A stretch of 8,261 bases of DNA, from the NCBI GenBank assembly GCA_036244995.1, contig BTTF01000091.1:1-8261 (forward strand). The letters run 5' to 3'. Below are positions 1-6,971 of the stretch, piece after piece (within the stretch, counting starts at the first letter, position 1; each line of letters opens with the position of its first letter). Source of the DNA: BMS3Bbin07 sp036244995. GTDB taxonomy: Bacteria > Nitrospirota > Thermodesulfovibrionia > Thermodesulfovibrionales > JdFR-85. Position numbers and translations under genes: made by a program. Below the pieces are notes generated by a model, which saw only the letters and a list, made by a program, of their open reading frames with translations, had not been told where the DNA came from and did not search any database.

Positions 1-7
1 AGTCAGA

Positions 8-133
8 ATGAAAAGAGAAAAAGTTAAACAGTTTCAAGATTTGATAGTATGGCAAAAAGCGTATCAATTAGAAGAAATTACGTAATTTGTTAGAGGTATA
101 TATTCCAAATCAATTCTGGATTCTGGCTACTGA
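8..133 (+). pseudogene. Remnant of a four-helix-bundle (S23-like) protein gene
   Basis: An ATG at 8 opens a 25-codon frame that stops at 83-85. Its residues MKREKVKQFQDLIVWQKAYQ match the typical N-terminus of the small four-helix-bundle proteins (S23 / 23S rRNA intervening-sequence family, normally about 115-130 residues). After the stop, two other frames give short pieces (RNLLEVYIPNQFW and SILDSGY-stop at 131-133) that resemble tails seen in this family. The middle of the gene, including the conserved alanine- and serine-rich helices, is absent. I read it as a copy with a large internal deletion and frameshift. A perfect 14-bp palindrome, AAATTACGTAATTT (75-88), sits at the break. The N-terminal match is clear; assigning the downstream pieces to the same gene is inference. 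The function of the intact family is not well established. Confidence 0.5.
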
Positions 134-154
134 CTTCTTCACCGGGTATCTTGG

Positions 155-1084
155 ATGCCCGGTGAACTATTACTATTGCGCATAAAGACAAGGATGATGG
201 AAAATATCAATCCCTCAAAGATACTCAGCCCTCCAAAGGAACTCCCGGGGGCTGTTACCCTGGACCTTAACGGCCTGGTCAGGAAGGCCGTTTCACTGTT
301 GGAGTATCAGATGAGGGCCAGGGATATTCCTGTTTCCGTAAGCTTGGACAAGGATCCACTGTTCATAAAAGGTGACTTCCATCTTTTATCGCAGGCCCTG
401 CTCCATATGCTCCTGGGTATCATAAAGTCCTTTGAGGCATATGATGGAGAGAAACAGGTTATGGTCTCAACCGTCAAACATGAGGGAAAGGCTGTATTAA
501 AGCTCAGTGACTCCATTCTTGACTCCTCAGACGAAATGGTCGATATTTTTAAATCACACGATATTCCCGGAAAGATGAGGGGCCTCGGTACACCCCTTGC
601 CCACAGGATTATCAAAATTCACGGGGGAGTGATGGATTTAAAGCTCTCAAGCAAGGGCAGAAGTTTTTGTATCGAACTCCCGTTATTAAAAACCTGTTAT
701 CCCGGAAAGGGGAACGGGTCATTGAGTATCCTCGTTGTTGATGACGATGCAATTGTTGTTGATGTGTTCAGAGAGTTTCTGGAACTCCTGGGGCATAAAG
801 CTACGGTTATGTGTTCACCTCTTAAGGCACTTGAACTGCTGGTTAGGGAAAAGTTTGATTTTGTGCTTGTTGATTTCAGGATGCCGGAAATGAACGGGTT
901 AACCTTTATACAAAAGGCAGAGGAATTTATTGATAAGAACAGACTTTGGCTGCTGACCGGTGATATTCTTTCATTTGAAGTGGAGTTGCTGAAGAAGAAA
1001 GGCAATATAAGAATACTTGAAAAACCTGTAAGCATGGGAAGGTTCAAGGCCCTGTTTGACAATTTACCGGAAGATGACTGTTGA
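155..1084 (+). CDS. Degenerate histidine-kinase ATPase domain fused to a receiver (REC) domain
   Basis: 309 residues. About 27-178 are a GHKL ATPase domain of the sensor-kinase type: a post-DHp linker (LNGLVRKAVSLLEYQM, 38-53), an N-box position reading LLSQALLHMLLGIIKSF, and a G2 box with C-terminal strand (RGLGTPLAHRIIKIHGG, 142-158). The N-box asparagine is replaced (LLG instead of LLN) and the G1 box has lost its glycines (DSILDSS at 119-125), so ATP binding is doubtful. No dimerisation/phosphoacceptor (H-box) helix precedes it. About 191-305 are an intact receiver: acidic D196-D198, phosphoacceptor D240 in VDFRMPEMNG, switch T268 and K290-P291. The protein should accept phosphate from a kinase elsewhere. 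The frame is open only back to 134, and neither ATG 155 nor ATG 194/197 has a good Shine-Dalgarno, so the start is uncertain and the gene may be 5'-truncated. Its stop overlaps the start of the following HDOD gene. It could also be a real stand-alone regulator that evolved from a hybrid kinase. Confidence 0.8.
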   Translation: MPGELLLLRIKTRMMENINPSKILSPPKELPGAVTLDLNGLVRKAVSLLEYQMRARDIPVSVSLDKDPLFIKGDFHLLSQALLHMLLGIIKSFEAYDGEKQVMVSTVKHEGKAVLKLSDSILDSSDEMVDIFKSHDIPGKMRGLGTPLAHRIIKIHGGVMDLKLSSKGRSFCIELPLLKTCYPGKGNGSLSILVVDDDAIVVDVFREFLELLGHKATVMCSPLKALELLVREKFDFVLVDFRMPEMNGLTFIQKAEEFIDKNRLWLLTGDILSFEVELLKKKGNIRILEKPVSMGRFKALFDNLPEDDC

Positions 1085-1902
1085 GAGATATTCAAAGAGA
1101 CATCAGCAGCCTGAAGACCCTTTCAACCATCCCCGTTGTAATGAAACGGCTTTTGGAGAGCATCAATGATGAAAACTCATCATTTGTTGATCTGTCCGAA
1201 ATAATTCAACATGACCAGAGCCTTTCCGAGCGGGTGGTTGCAATAGCCAATGCCCCGTACTTCTGGCATTCGGGTTTGATAAATAACCTTGAACAGGCAA
1301 CCTTGCTCCTGGGTTATGACCTTGTCAGAAGTATAGTTATCAGCATATCCGTCTTCGATTTCCTTGGCAAGGACGAGGCAAAGAGGATGAGGAAACTCTG
1401 GGCCCATAGCTATGAAGTCGGCCTCATCGCCGGGCTCCTTTGCGATAAGGTGCCTGTTACTGCGGGTGGTGTATGCTTCCTCGGTGGACTTTTGCATGAT
1501 ATCGGAAGGGTTATTTTTTATAGTCTTTATGCCCCTGAATACAGGGCTATAATGTTTGATAGAGCGGTTACCGAAAAAGAAACAGGGCTCTTTGATGCTG
1601 ACCACAGCGCTGCCGGGGGCTGGTTTCTGGAGTATTCCCTCTTTCCTGAGGAAATAATCTTCGCAGTGAGATACCACCATAGCCTGAAGGGATGTGAACG
1701 ACACAAAGGGATAGTCGTCACTGTGCATCTTGCCGAGGCGCTCTCATCTGTTCTTACTCCAAGAAATGAGGCTGACGGTGTCTGGAACGAGGACAAGGAA
1801 AGCCTTTTTTACAGGAACGGTCTCAAAAAAGAGGACATAGAAGCCATTGGATCAATAGTCAGACAAGAAACCCCGTTTATTGACAACTTCTTCGAGATGT
1901 AA
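1081..1902 (+). CDS. HDOD-domain signalling protein
   Basis: 273 residues read from a TTG start. The TTG overlaps the TGA of the upstream receiver gene (TTGA), a usual sign of translational coupling; GGAAG about 7 bases upstream is a weak ribosome site. The ATG at 1074 is in another frame and gives no family match. Residues about 10-205 are an HDOD domain: LSTIPVVMKRLLESI (14-28), HDQSLSERVVAIANAPYF (44-61), NLEQATLLLG (69-78). Part of the HD metal-site pattern is kept: WAHS (H109), LLHDIG (H139, D140), H175 and YHH (H199, H200). HDOD proteins generally act as non-enzymatic signalling scaffolds in stress, motility or c-di-GMP-linked pathways; whether this one has phosphohydrolase activity cannot be told. 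Pairing with a receiver protein fits an output module in which phosphorylation of the partner controls the HDOD protein. No intrinsic terminator is evident after the stop. Confidence 0.85.
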   Translation: MRDIQRDISSLKTLSTIPVVMKRLLESINDENSSFVDLSEIIQHDQSLSERVVAIANAPYFWHSGLINNLEQATLLLGYDLVRSIVISISVFDFLGKDEAKRMRKLWAHSYEVGLIAGLLCDKVPVTAGGVCFLGGLLHDIGRVIFYSLYAPEYRAIMFDRAVTEKETGLFDADHSAAGGWFLEYSLFPEEIIFAVRYHHSLKGCERHKGIVVTVHLAEALSSVLTPRNEADGVWNEDKESLFYRNGLKKEDIEAIGSIVRQETPFIDNFFEM

Positions 1903-1946
1903 CAGGGCCTGCCAATTATTGCATAGTTTCTTAATTAACAATTCTA

Positions 1947-1975
1947 TTGACATTTTAACTCTCCGGAAGTATAAT
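1947..1975 (+). promoter_or_regulatory. Consensus sigma-70 promoter for the DsrE2-like gene
   Basis: TTGACA at 1947-1952 and TATAAT at 1970-1975 are separated by exactly 17 bases, so both hexamers and the spacer match the sigma-70 optimum. Transcription should start near 1980-1982, leaving about a 100-base leader before the Shine-Dalgarno-backed ATG at 2081. No operator dyad overlaps the hexamers, which suggests strong, largely constitutive transcription; that last point is inference. Confidence 0.85.
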
Positions 1976-2080
1976 TAAAGCATGACCCTGAGAGAAGGGC
2001 CGTCCTTAATGTGGCGAAGGATGCTCTTACAGGATAGTCAAGGTGTTTCCCGATCAAATAAAATTGTTAAGGAGGCAGAA

Positions 2081-2569
2081 ATGTCTGAAGAAAAAAAGAA
2101 GAAGAAAAGGATGGCAATAATTGCCAGTAAAGGAACAATGGATATGGCCTATCCACCGCTTATACTCGCTTCAACCGCAGCGGCAATGGATGTTGAAACA
2201 GCGATATTCTTTACGCTCTATGGTGTGGAGATAGTGAACAGGAAGAAAAATCACAAGCTCCAGGTGGCCCCTATAGCAAACCCTGCAATGCCTTCACCGA
2301 TACCTGTGCCTAATATACTTGGCATATTGCCCGGCATGACCTCAATTGGAACAACCATGATGAAGGGAATGATAAAGAAGATTAACTGGCCAAAGATTCC
2401 TGAACTTATTGATGCGTGCAAGGATGGCGGGGTCAGGATGATAGCCTGTGCCCCCACGCTTGAGATGACAGGGGTGAGTAAGGACGATCTTGTTGAGGGT
2501 GTTGAAGTCGCCGGGGCTGCCGAGTTTTTAGACTTTGCCCTTGATGCGGATATAACGCTGTTTATATAG
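2081..2569 (+). CDS. DsrE2-like (DsrE/DsrF/DrsH family) sulfur-trafficking protein
   Basis: 162 residues from the ATG at 2081, chosen because AAGGAGG (2069-2075) lies five bases upstream and the family core begins soon after. The N-terminus is a lysine run (EEKKKKKR), followed by MAIIASKGTMDMAYPPLILASTAA and a hydrophobic stretch (AIFFTLYGVEIV, about 41-52). A central PIPVPNILGILPGM segment is followed by the signature region IPELIDACKDGGVRMIACAPTLEMTGV (about 106-132) and a VTLFI-like end (DITLFI). Cys123 in IACAPTLEMTG sits where the conserved cysteine of DsrE2 proteins is found; Cys113 is the only other one. The family is linked to persulfide carriage, often beside TusA or rhodanese genes, but none is present here, so the specific partner is unknown. 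The gene stands alone between its own promoter and terminator. The frame is open 33 codons further up to an ATG at 1982, which I consider leader sequence. Confidence 0.85.
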   Translation: MSEEKKKKKRMAIIASKGTMDMAYPPLILASTAAAMDVETAIFFTLYGVEIVNRKKNHKLQVAPIANPAMPSPIPVPNILGILPGMTSIGTTMMKGMIKKINWPKIPELIDACKDGGVRMIACAPTLEMTGVSKDDLVEGVEVAGAAEFLDFALDADITLFI

Positions 2570-2594
2570 GGTTACCTTGCAGAAATAGTTTCTT

Positions 2595-2640
2595 CCTGCA
2601 GGGATGGAGTTATCCCCCCTCCAACTCCTTGCATTGCAGG
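2595..2640 (+). other. Nested inverted repeats ahead of the terminator
   Basis: CCTGCA (2595-2600) pairs with TGCAGG (2635-2640). Inside it GGAGTT (2606-2611) can pair with AACTCC (2623-2628), or alternatively GGGAT (2601-2605) with ATCCC (2612-2616). The right arm shares two G residues (2639-2640) with the following terminator stem, so the two structures compete in part. It may simply protect the 3' end of the mRNA. Confidence 0.5.
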
Positions 2641-2666
2641 CCCCCCGCTGAGGGGGCCATTTTTTT
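2639..2666 (+). terminator. Rho-independent terminator after the DsrE2-like gene
   Basis: GGCCCCC (2639-2645) pairs perfectly with GGGGGCC (2652-2658) around a 6-base loop, and after one A comes a run of seven T (2660-2666). It lies 70 bases after the DsrE2-like stop and faces the convergent ftsH. On the opposite strand the hairpin is not followed by T residues, so it should end only + strand transcription. Confidence 0.92.
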
Positions 2667-2738
2667 AATCTCCGGTCATTCACCGTAAGCGCCCTGTGGC
2701 CCTTAAGCAGTCCCTGGAATAGATTGTTACGACAAAAC

Positions 2739-4628
2739 TCATTCTTGTCCTTTTGACTCCTTTATTATGCGATCCACATCCTCTCTGTCCAGAACTTCAT
2801 CTTTTATAAGCGCCTCTGCTAAATTATCAAGGACATGCCTGTTATTGCCCAATATTTCCTCAGCCCTTGATTCCGCATCAGTTATGAACCTCCGTATCTC
2901 CTGGTCCATAAGCCATGCCATCTCCTCACTGTAGTGTTTGGGCTGAGCAAGCTCCATTCCTAAAAATGGATGTTCCTCTCCCCTCCCAAGATTCAGGGGA
3001 CCAACTTTATCACTCATACCCCACTGAGCTACCATCTTCTCTGCAAGGGAAGTCGCTTCTTTCAGGTCATTCTGTGCGCCCGTGCTCACATCATTAAAGG
3101 CCGTCTTCTCGGCAACCCTTCCGGCAAGGGCTACGCTCAGTTTGCTCATGAGGTATGACTTGGGATAATAATGTCTGTCTTCCTCGGGCAGGAGTTGAGT
3201 TACACCCATAGCCATCCCGCGAGGCAGGATGCTGACTTTGTAAATGGGGTCGGCATTCGGCAGCTCATAGGCAACAAGCGCGTGTCCCGCCTCATGGTAT
3301 GCGGTTATCCGTCTTTCTATTTTGCTGATAGGTTCTTCTCTTACAGTACCCATCAGGATTTTATCCCTTGCCTCTTCAAAATCACTTGCATCTATTTTAT
3401 CTTTTTTCTTTCTTACTGCAATAAGGGCAGCCTCATTCACAAGGTTCTCGATGTCTGCGCCTGTCATGCCGGGAGTCCCTTTTGCAATGCTTTCAAAGTC
3501 AACATCGTCAGCCAGCACCTTATCCCTGACGTGAATCTCAAGGATGGCCTTACGATCCCTCCACCCGGGCCTGTCAATAACAATATGCCTGTCAAAGCGG
3601 CCCGGCCTGAGAAGAGCAGGGTCAAGGACATCCGGCCTGTTTGTTGCCGCCATAACAATTACTTCTTCGTGAGTCTCAAATCCATCCATTTCACTTAAAA
3701 GCTGATTCAGCGTCTGTTCCCTTTCATCATGCCCTCCTCCAAGGCCTGTTCCACGGGTGCGCCCGACGGCATCAATTTCGTCAATAAAAATTATGCTTGG
3801 CTGTGAGGCTTTTGCCTTCCGGAACATGTCCCTGACACGGGCGGCCCCTACGCCTACGAACATCTCTATAAACTCGGATGCACTGCTGCTGTAAAAAGGA
3901 ACACCTGCCTCACCTGCTACCGAACGTGCAAGGAGAGTCTTCCCTGTGCCGGGTGGACCGACCAGGAGCACACCCTTGGGGACTCTTGCCCCAAGTTTTT
4001 TGTACTCAGAGGGATTCTTCAGGAATTCTACCGTTTCCTTCAGCTCCTGTTTTACATTCTCCATCCCGGCCACATCCTTAAAGGTTACAGTGGGGTTTTT
4101 GACATCATAAAGTTTGGCCTTGCTTGAACCGAAAGAGAAGAGTCCTCCGGGGCCGCCCTGCCCCTGTTGTGCCTTCTTCATTATGAATACCCAGATGCCG
4201 ATAATCAAAACCCACGGCAGGAGTCCAAACAGAAACTTTGCTAAAGGGGACATACCCTCTGAGGATTCAACATTTATAACTACATCCTTGTCTTCAAGCT
4301 TTGAAAGAAGTCCTTCGCCCTGAAAGGAAGGCAGAAAGGTGTGGAAGTATTTTACATCTGCAGCTTCTTTTTTGTCCGGCAAGCTTATTTTTATCCCCTT
4401 GACAAACTCCCCGCTGACCTTCAGATTTTTTATAGTTACGGATTTTATGTTACCGGCGTTGAGTTGTTTAATAAAGCGGCTGTAACTAATCTCATAATTT
4501 TCAGGGGCTTGTACATTATAAAACTGTCCCCAGAAAAATAAAAAAAGGACAATGAGCAAAAGGGCGATGCCGAATCTCCACTCCGGCCTTTTAATCTTGT
4601 CGGTTATAGTTTCCTTGATGTCAGGCAT
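2739..4628 (-). CDS. ftsH: ATP-dependent zinc metalloprotease FtsH
   Basis: 629 residues, normal for FtsH. This is the inner-membrane AAA+ protease that forms hexamers, extracts and degrades membrane and regulatory proteins, and acts in the cytoplasm. Order: TM1 about 18-35, periplasmic domain about 36-132, TM2 about 133-150, a Gly-rich linker, AAA+ module about 180-425 with Walker A GPPGTGKT (224-231), pore loop FVGVG (257-261), Walker B IIFIDE (279-284) and second region of homology with arginines R341 and R344 (LLRPGRFDR), then the M41 peptidase with zinc site HEAGH (445-449, catalytic E446) and third ligand D521 in TGAQNDLKEAT. All catalytic residues are intact. The ATG at 4628 has no Shine-Dalgarno of its own. 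A short upstream leader ORF with a good one ends across this start codon, suggesting coupled translation. The gene converges on the DsrE2-like gene and lies downstream of the helicase gene on the same strand, with its own candidate promoter between them. Confidence 0.98.
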   Translation of the reverse strand: MPDIKETITDKIKRPEWRFGIALLLIVLFLFFWGQFYNVQAPENYEISYSRFIKQLNAGNIKSVTIKNLKVSGEFVKGIKISLPDKKEAADVKYFHTFLPSFQGEGLLSKLEDKDVVINVESSEGMSPLAKFLFGLLPWVLIIGIWVFIMKKAQQGQGGPGGLFSFGSSKAKLYDVKNPTVTFKDVAGMENVKQELKETVEFLKNPSEYKKLGARVPKGVLLVGPPGTGKTLLARSVAGEAGVPFYSSSASEFIEMFVGVGAARVRDMFRKAKASQPSIIFIDEIDAVGRTRGTGLGGGHDEREQTLNQLLSEMDGFETHEEVIVMAATNRPDVLDPALLRPGRFDRHIVIDRPGWRDRKAILEIHVRDKVLADDVDFESIAKGTPGMTGADIENLVNEAALIAVRKKKDKIDASDFEEARDKILMGTVREEPISKIERRITAYHEAGHALVAYELPNADPIYKVSILPRGMAMGVTQLLPEEDRHYYPKSYLMSKLSVALAGRVAEKTAFNDVSTGAQNDLKEATSLAEKMVAQWGMSDKVGPLNLGRGEEHPFLGMELAQPKHYSEEMAWLMDQEIRRFITDAESRAEEILGNNRHVLDNLAEALIKDEVLDREDVDRIIKESKGQE

Positions 4629-4689
4629 ATATTAACCGGTGCTGGATTGTATGGCAAATCTTTTTATCGAGAATCCCGGCTCTACTCAT
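4621..4689 (-). CDS. Candidate 22-residue leader peptide overlapping the ftsH start
   Basis: On the - strand, ATG 4689-4687 begins MSRAGILDKK and the frame ends with TGA at 4623-4621. The stop lies inside the first codons of ftsH (ATGCCTGA), an 8-base overlap with the ftsH start codon upstream of the leader stop. GAGGAG sits at 4705-4700, ten bases before the start, whereas ftsH itself has only CACCGGTTAATAT before its ATG. This is the arrangement of translational coupling, where ribosomes ending the leader reinitiate at ftsH. The peptide resembles nothing I recognise, so its sequence may not matter. It could be a chance ORF; strength rests on the ribosome site and the overlap. Confidence 0.45.
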   Translation of the reverse strand: MSRAGILDKKICHTIQHRLIYA

Positions 4690-4708
4690 ATTGACAACTC
4701 TCCTCTGG

Positions 4709-4736
4709 CTCCCGGTATTATAGTGTACTCCCGGTA
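4709..4736 (-). repeat. 9-bp direct repeat flanking the ftsH -10 element
   Basis: On the - strand TACCGGGAG occurs at 4736-4728 and again at 4717-4709, 19 bases apart start to start, close to two helical turns. The second copy overlaps the last base of TATAAT. Same-face repeats straddling a -10 with a weak -35 are typical of regulator binding sites; the regulator is unknown. Confidence 0.5.
4717..4722 (-). promoter_or_regulatory. Candidate -10 element of the ftsH promoter
   Basis: The - strand reads TATAAT at 4722-4717, giving a predicted start near 4710, just before the leader ORF ribosome site. The -35 region at 17 bases (CAGGTG) is poor and no TGn extension is present, so the promoter may need an activator or another sigma factor. 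Confidence 0.45.
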
Positions 4737-4787
4737 ACTCACCTGTTTCAATCCCCTTTAAAGCATTTATCCTTTATCGAGTCTGTA

Positions 4788-4815
4788 TATAAAACGACAG
4801 TTAGTCGACTTTATA
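4788..4815. repeat. Imperfect inverted repeat between helicase and ftsH genes
   Basis: CGAC (4795-4798) and GTCG (4804-4807) pair around AGTTA, and beyond a small internal loop TATAAA (4788-4793) pairs with TTTATA (4810-4815). It could be a weak transcription end for the helicase gene on the - strand or a protein-binding dyad; it is too AT-rich to call a terminator. The rest of the 4629-4903 gap shows only AT-rich DNA, with a run of T at 4865-4872. Confidence 0.3.
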
Positions 4816-4903
4816 CGTAGAATATTATATACCATTGGAGGTGTAATCTGCCGACATTTTTCGAATTTTTTTAATTGTGGCGCTTTCGTGCAGTTGTCAT
4901 TGC

Positions 4904-6922
4904 TCAGTCTTCGAGTTTAGCCATTAAGTTGGCGTATAACTTCTTCACGTAGGCCTTCTCCTCTTCAGGGTCAAGCTCCTCAAACCTGTCGATCCGGCTG
5001 ATTACCTCCTCGGGGATCTCCTCTAAAAACCTGGAGGGCTCAGAGCGTGCAACTTTTCCATACTTCAACCTATGCTCTGTATATGTAATGTACAGCTCGT
5101 CCATTGCCCTGGTTATCCCCACATAGAAGAGCCTTCTTTCTTCCTCTAACCCTTCATCACTGTCCGCTGATTTTCTGTGCGGCAGTATATCCTCCTCCGT
5201 GCCGGCGATGAATACCAGAGGAAACTCCAGTCCTTTTGAAGAATGGAAAGATATCAGGGTTACACCCCGCCCCCCTTTTTCCTCTTTCTCCTTAATCAGG
5301 TCTGTGAGGGCCATTGTCTCAAGGAACCCGTGAAGGGAGGGCGAATCCTCCCCCGATTCATAGCGGGTTATGGAATCGACTAATCCATTGAGGTTTTCTA
5401 TCTTCCTGAAAGCCGTCTCAGGGGTTTTATAGAGCTTGATGATATAATCCCTGTAATCGATCTCATCGATCAGGGCCTTAAGGGTCTTGCCCATCTCCCT
5501 GCCCTCCCTGAACATATCCCGGTAACGGCTGATAAGTTCAAACAGGTTTTCAGCCGAGGTGGCCGCCTTTTTGCTCAGGCCCTCAACCCCGGCTGCCTTC
5601 CCAAAGGCATCAAGAAGACCCATTGAATTAGCCTGCGCGTAATCCAGAAGCAGGACGAGGGCTGCATGCCCGATCCCCCTCTTTGGTGCGCTGACCGCTC
5701 TAAGGAGACTCTGGTTGTCTTTGGGGTTTGCTATTATCTTGAGCCAGGCTGTGAGGTCCTTGATCTCCTTGCGTTCGAAATAACTCGTCCCGCCTACTAC
5801 AGAGTAAGGTATCCTCTGCCTCCTCAGGGCCTCTTCAAAAGGCCTTGAGAAGATATTCGCCCTGTAAATGACGGCGATATTCTCTGCCGGCATATTCTTT
5901 TCACACATTATCATCGAGATTTTGTTGACTATCCAGTCCGCCTCGTCTTCCGTATCAACTGCTTTGAATATATTGACCTTTGGGCCGTCGCCCCTGTCTG
6001 TCCAGAGGGATTTTTCCATCCTTCTGCTGTTGTTCCCTATCACCCCGTTTGCCGCCTTGAGGATATGGCCGACGGAGCGGTAATTCTGTTCGAGCCTTAC
6101 CGTTACAGTGCCCGGGAAATCCTTCTCGAAATTGAGGATGTTGCCGATGTCAGCGCCCCTCCAGCCGTATATGGACTGGTCGTCGTCCCCGACTACGCAG
6201 AGGTTTCTTCTCTGTCCTGCGAGGAGTTTGATGAAGTCATACTGAACGCGGTTCGTATCCTGATACTCGTCGACCATCAGATACCTGAACCGCTCCCTGT
6301 ACCTTTCGAGGACACCGGGATGCTCTCTGAAGAGCCTAAGTGTGAGCAGGAGCAGGTCATCAAAGTCAAGGACGTTCATCGACTTCAGCGCCTCAAGATA
6401 CCGGGGATAAATCATTGCCAGGGCCTCTTCTATGGGGTCTCCGGACACAGCGGCATCCGGCGGGTCGAAATCGTTTTTTGTCCTGCTGATCCTCTCCAGA
6501 AAGGATTCGGCCTTAAAACTCTTGTCGTAGAATTTAATATCCGACAGTATGCTTCTCAACAGTGAAACCTGCTCCGAGGTGTTGTAGATGGTAAAGTCTT
6601 TTCTGTATCCTATGTGTTCGATCTCCCGCCTCAGGATTCTGAGGCAGAGGGAATGAAATGTTGAGATAACGGGTGTTGCATTCCTGCCGCTCACCATGGA
6701 CTTCACCCTTTGCTTCATCTCTCTTGCCGCCTTGTTGGTAAAGGTGACCGCCAGAACGGACCCGGCCTTCACACCCGTGTGTATCAGGTAAGCGGTCCTC
6801 ATGGTTATTACCCTTGTCTTTCCAGAGCCTGCTCCGGCAAGGATGAGGAGCGGGCCATCGGTATGCATGACCGCCTCCTTTTGCCTGGGATTGAGACGTG
6901 ACAGTTTTGTGTATATATCCAT
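4904..6922 (-). CDS. rep: UvrD/Rep-family superfamily 1A DNA helicase (Rep/PcrA type)
   Basis: 672 residues, nearly the length of E. coli Rep (673) and shorter than PcrA/UvrD (about 720). An ATP-driven 3'-5' DNA translocase that would clear proteins or unwind duplex at replication and repair sites in the cytoplasm. All SF1A motifs are present: Q motif LNPRQKEAV (10-18), Walker A AGAGSGKT (29-36), Ia TFTNKAA (60-66), II VDEYQD (217-222), III VVGDDDQSIYGWRG (243-256), IV LEQNYRS (277-283), V with SSKGLEFP (561-568), VI EERRLFYVGITRA (594-606). The tail runs from SEPSRFLEEIP (627-637) to ANLMAKLED and, as in Rep, lacks the extra C-terminal Tudor-like extension of PcrA/UvrD. Rep, PcrA and UvrD are hard to separate by motif alone, so the symbol is a best guess. 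The ATG at 6922 has only a weak ribosome site, but the N-terminus aligns well with the family there. No clear terminator follows the stop. Confidence 0.95.
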   Translation of the reverse strand: MDIYTKLSRLNPRQKEAVMHTDGPLLILAGAGSGKTRVITMRTAYLIHTGVKAGSVLAVTFTNKAAREMKQRVKSMVSGRNATPVISTFHSLCLRILRREIEHIGYRKDFTIYNTSEQVSLLRSILSDIKFYDKSFKAESFLERISRTKNDFDPPDAAVSGDPIEEALAMIYPRYLEALKSMNVLDFDDLLLLTLRLFREHPGVLERYRERFRYLMVDEYQDTNRVQYDFIKLLAGQRRNLCVVGDDDQSIYGWRGADIGNILNFEKDFPGTVTVRLEQNYRSVGHILKAANGVIGNNSRRMEKSLWTDRGDGPKVNIFKAVDTEDEADWIVNKISMIMCEKNMPAENIAVIYRANIFSRPFEEALRRQRIPYSVVGGTSYFERKEIKDLTAWLKIIANPKDNQSLLRAVSAPKRGIGHAALVLLLDYAQANSMGLLDAFGKAAGVEGLSKKAATSAENLFELISRYRDMFREGREMGKTLKALIDEIDYRDYIIKLYKTPETAFRKIENLNGLVDSITRYESGEDSPSLHGFLETMALTDLIKEKEEKGGRGVTLISFHSSKGLEFPLVFIAGTEEDILPHRKSADSDEGLEEERRLFYVGITRAMDELYITYTEHRLKYGKVARSEPSRFLEEIPEEVISRIDRFEELDPEEEKAYVKKLYANLMAKLED

Positions 6923-6947
6923 AGGTGTTTATATTCCCTTCCCGGTA

Positions 6948-6971
6948 GGGGCAGACCCCTGTGTCTGCCCT
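6948..6971. repeat. REP-like palindrome upstream of the helicase gene
   Basis: GGGCAGAC (6949-6956) and GTCTGCCC (6963-6970) form a perfect 8-bp stem with a 6-base loop, 26 bases before the helicase start. It has the look of a dispersed extragenic palindrome. If transcribed with the helicase gene it would fold in the 5' leader. Confidence 0.6.

Noticed and set aside
1180..1728. 182-codon - strand ORF opposite the HDOD gene
   Set aside because: It lies wholly inside the antisense of a convincing HDOD gene and its translation has no domain-like pattern.
1982..2080. Riboswitch in the leader of the DsrE2-like gene
   Set aside because: Only a 6-bp hairpin is visible, with no conserved aptamer motif I recognise and no terminator or sequestered ribosome site before the ATG.
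2660..2738. Terminator for ftsH on the - strand
   Set aside because: The CGGT/ACCG hairpin in this stretch is short and is followed by A residues on the - strand, so no intrinsic terminator can be supported.
3171..3698. 175-codon + strand ORF opposite ftsH
   Set aside because: It is antisense to the conserved AAA+ and protease coding sequence, and its predicted protein looks random.
4691..4721. Possible + strand promoter TTGACA with TATTAT
   Set aside because: The spacer is 19 bases and no + strand gene follows; ftsH and the helicase gene are both on the - strand.
6065..6565. 166-codon + strand ORF opposite the helicase gene
   Set aside because: It is antisense to a full-length, motif-complete helicase and has no ribosome site or recognisable domain; a shadow of codon bias.
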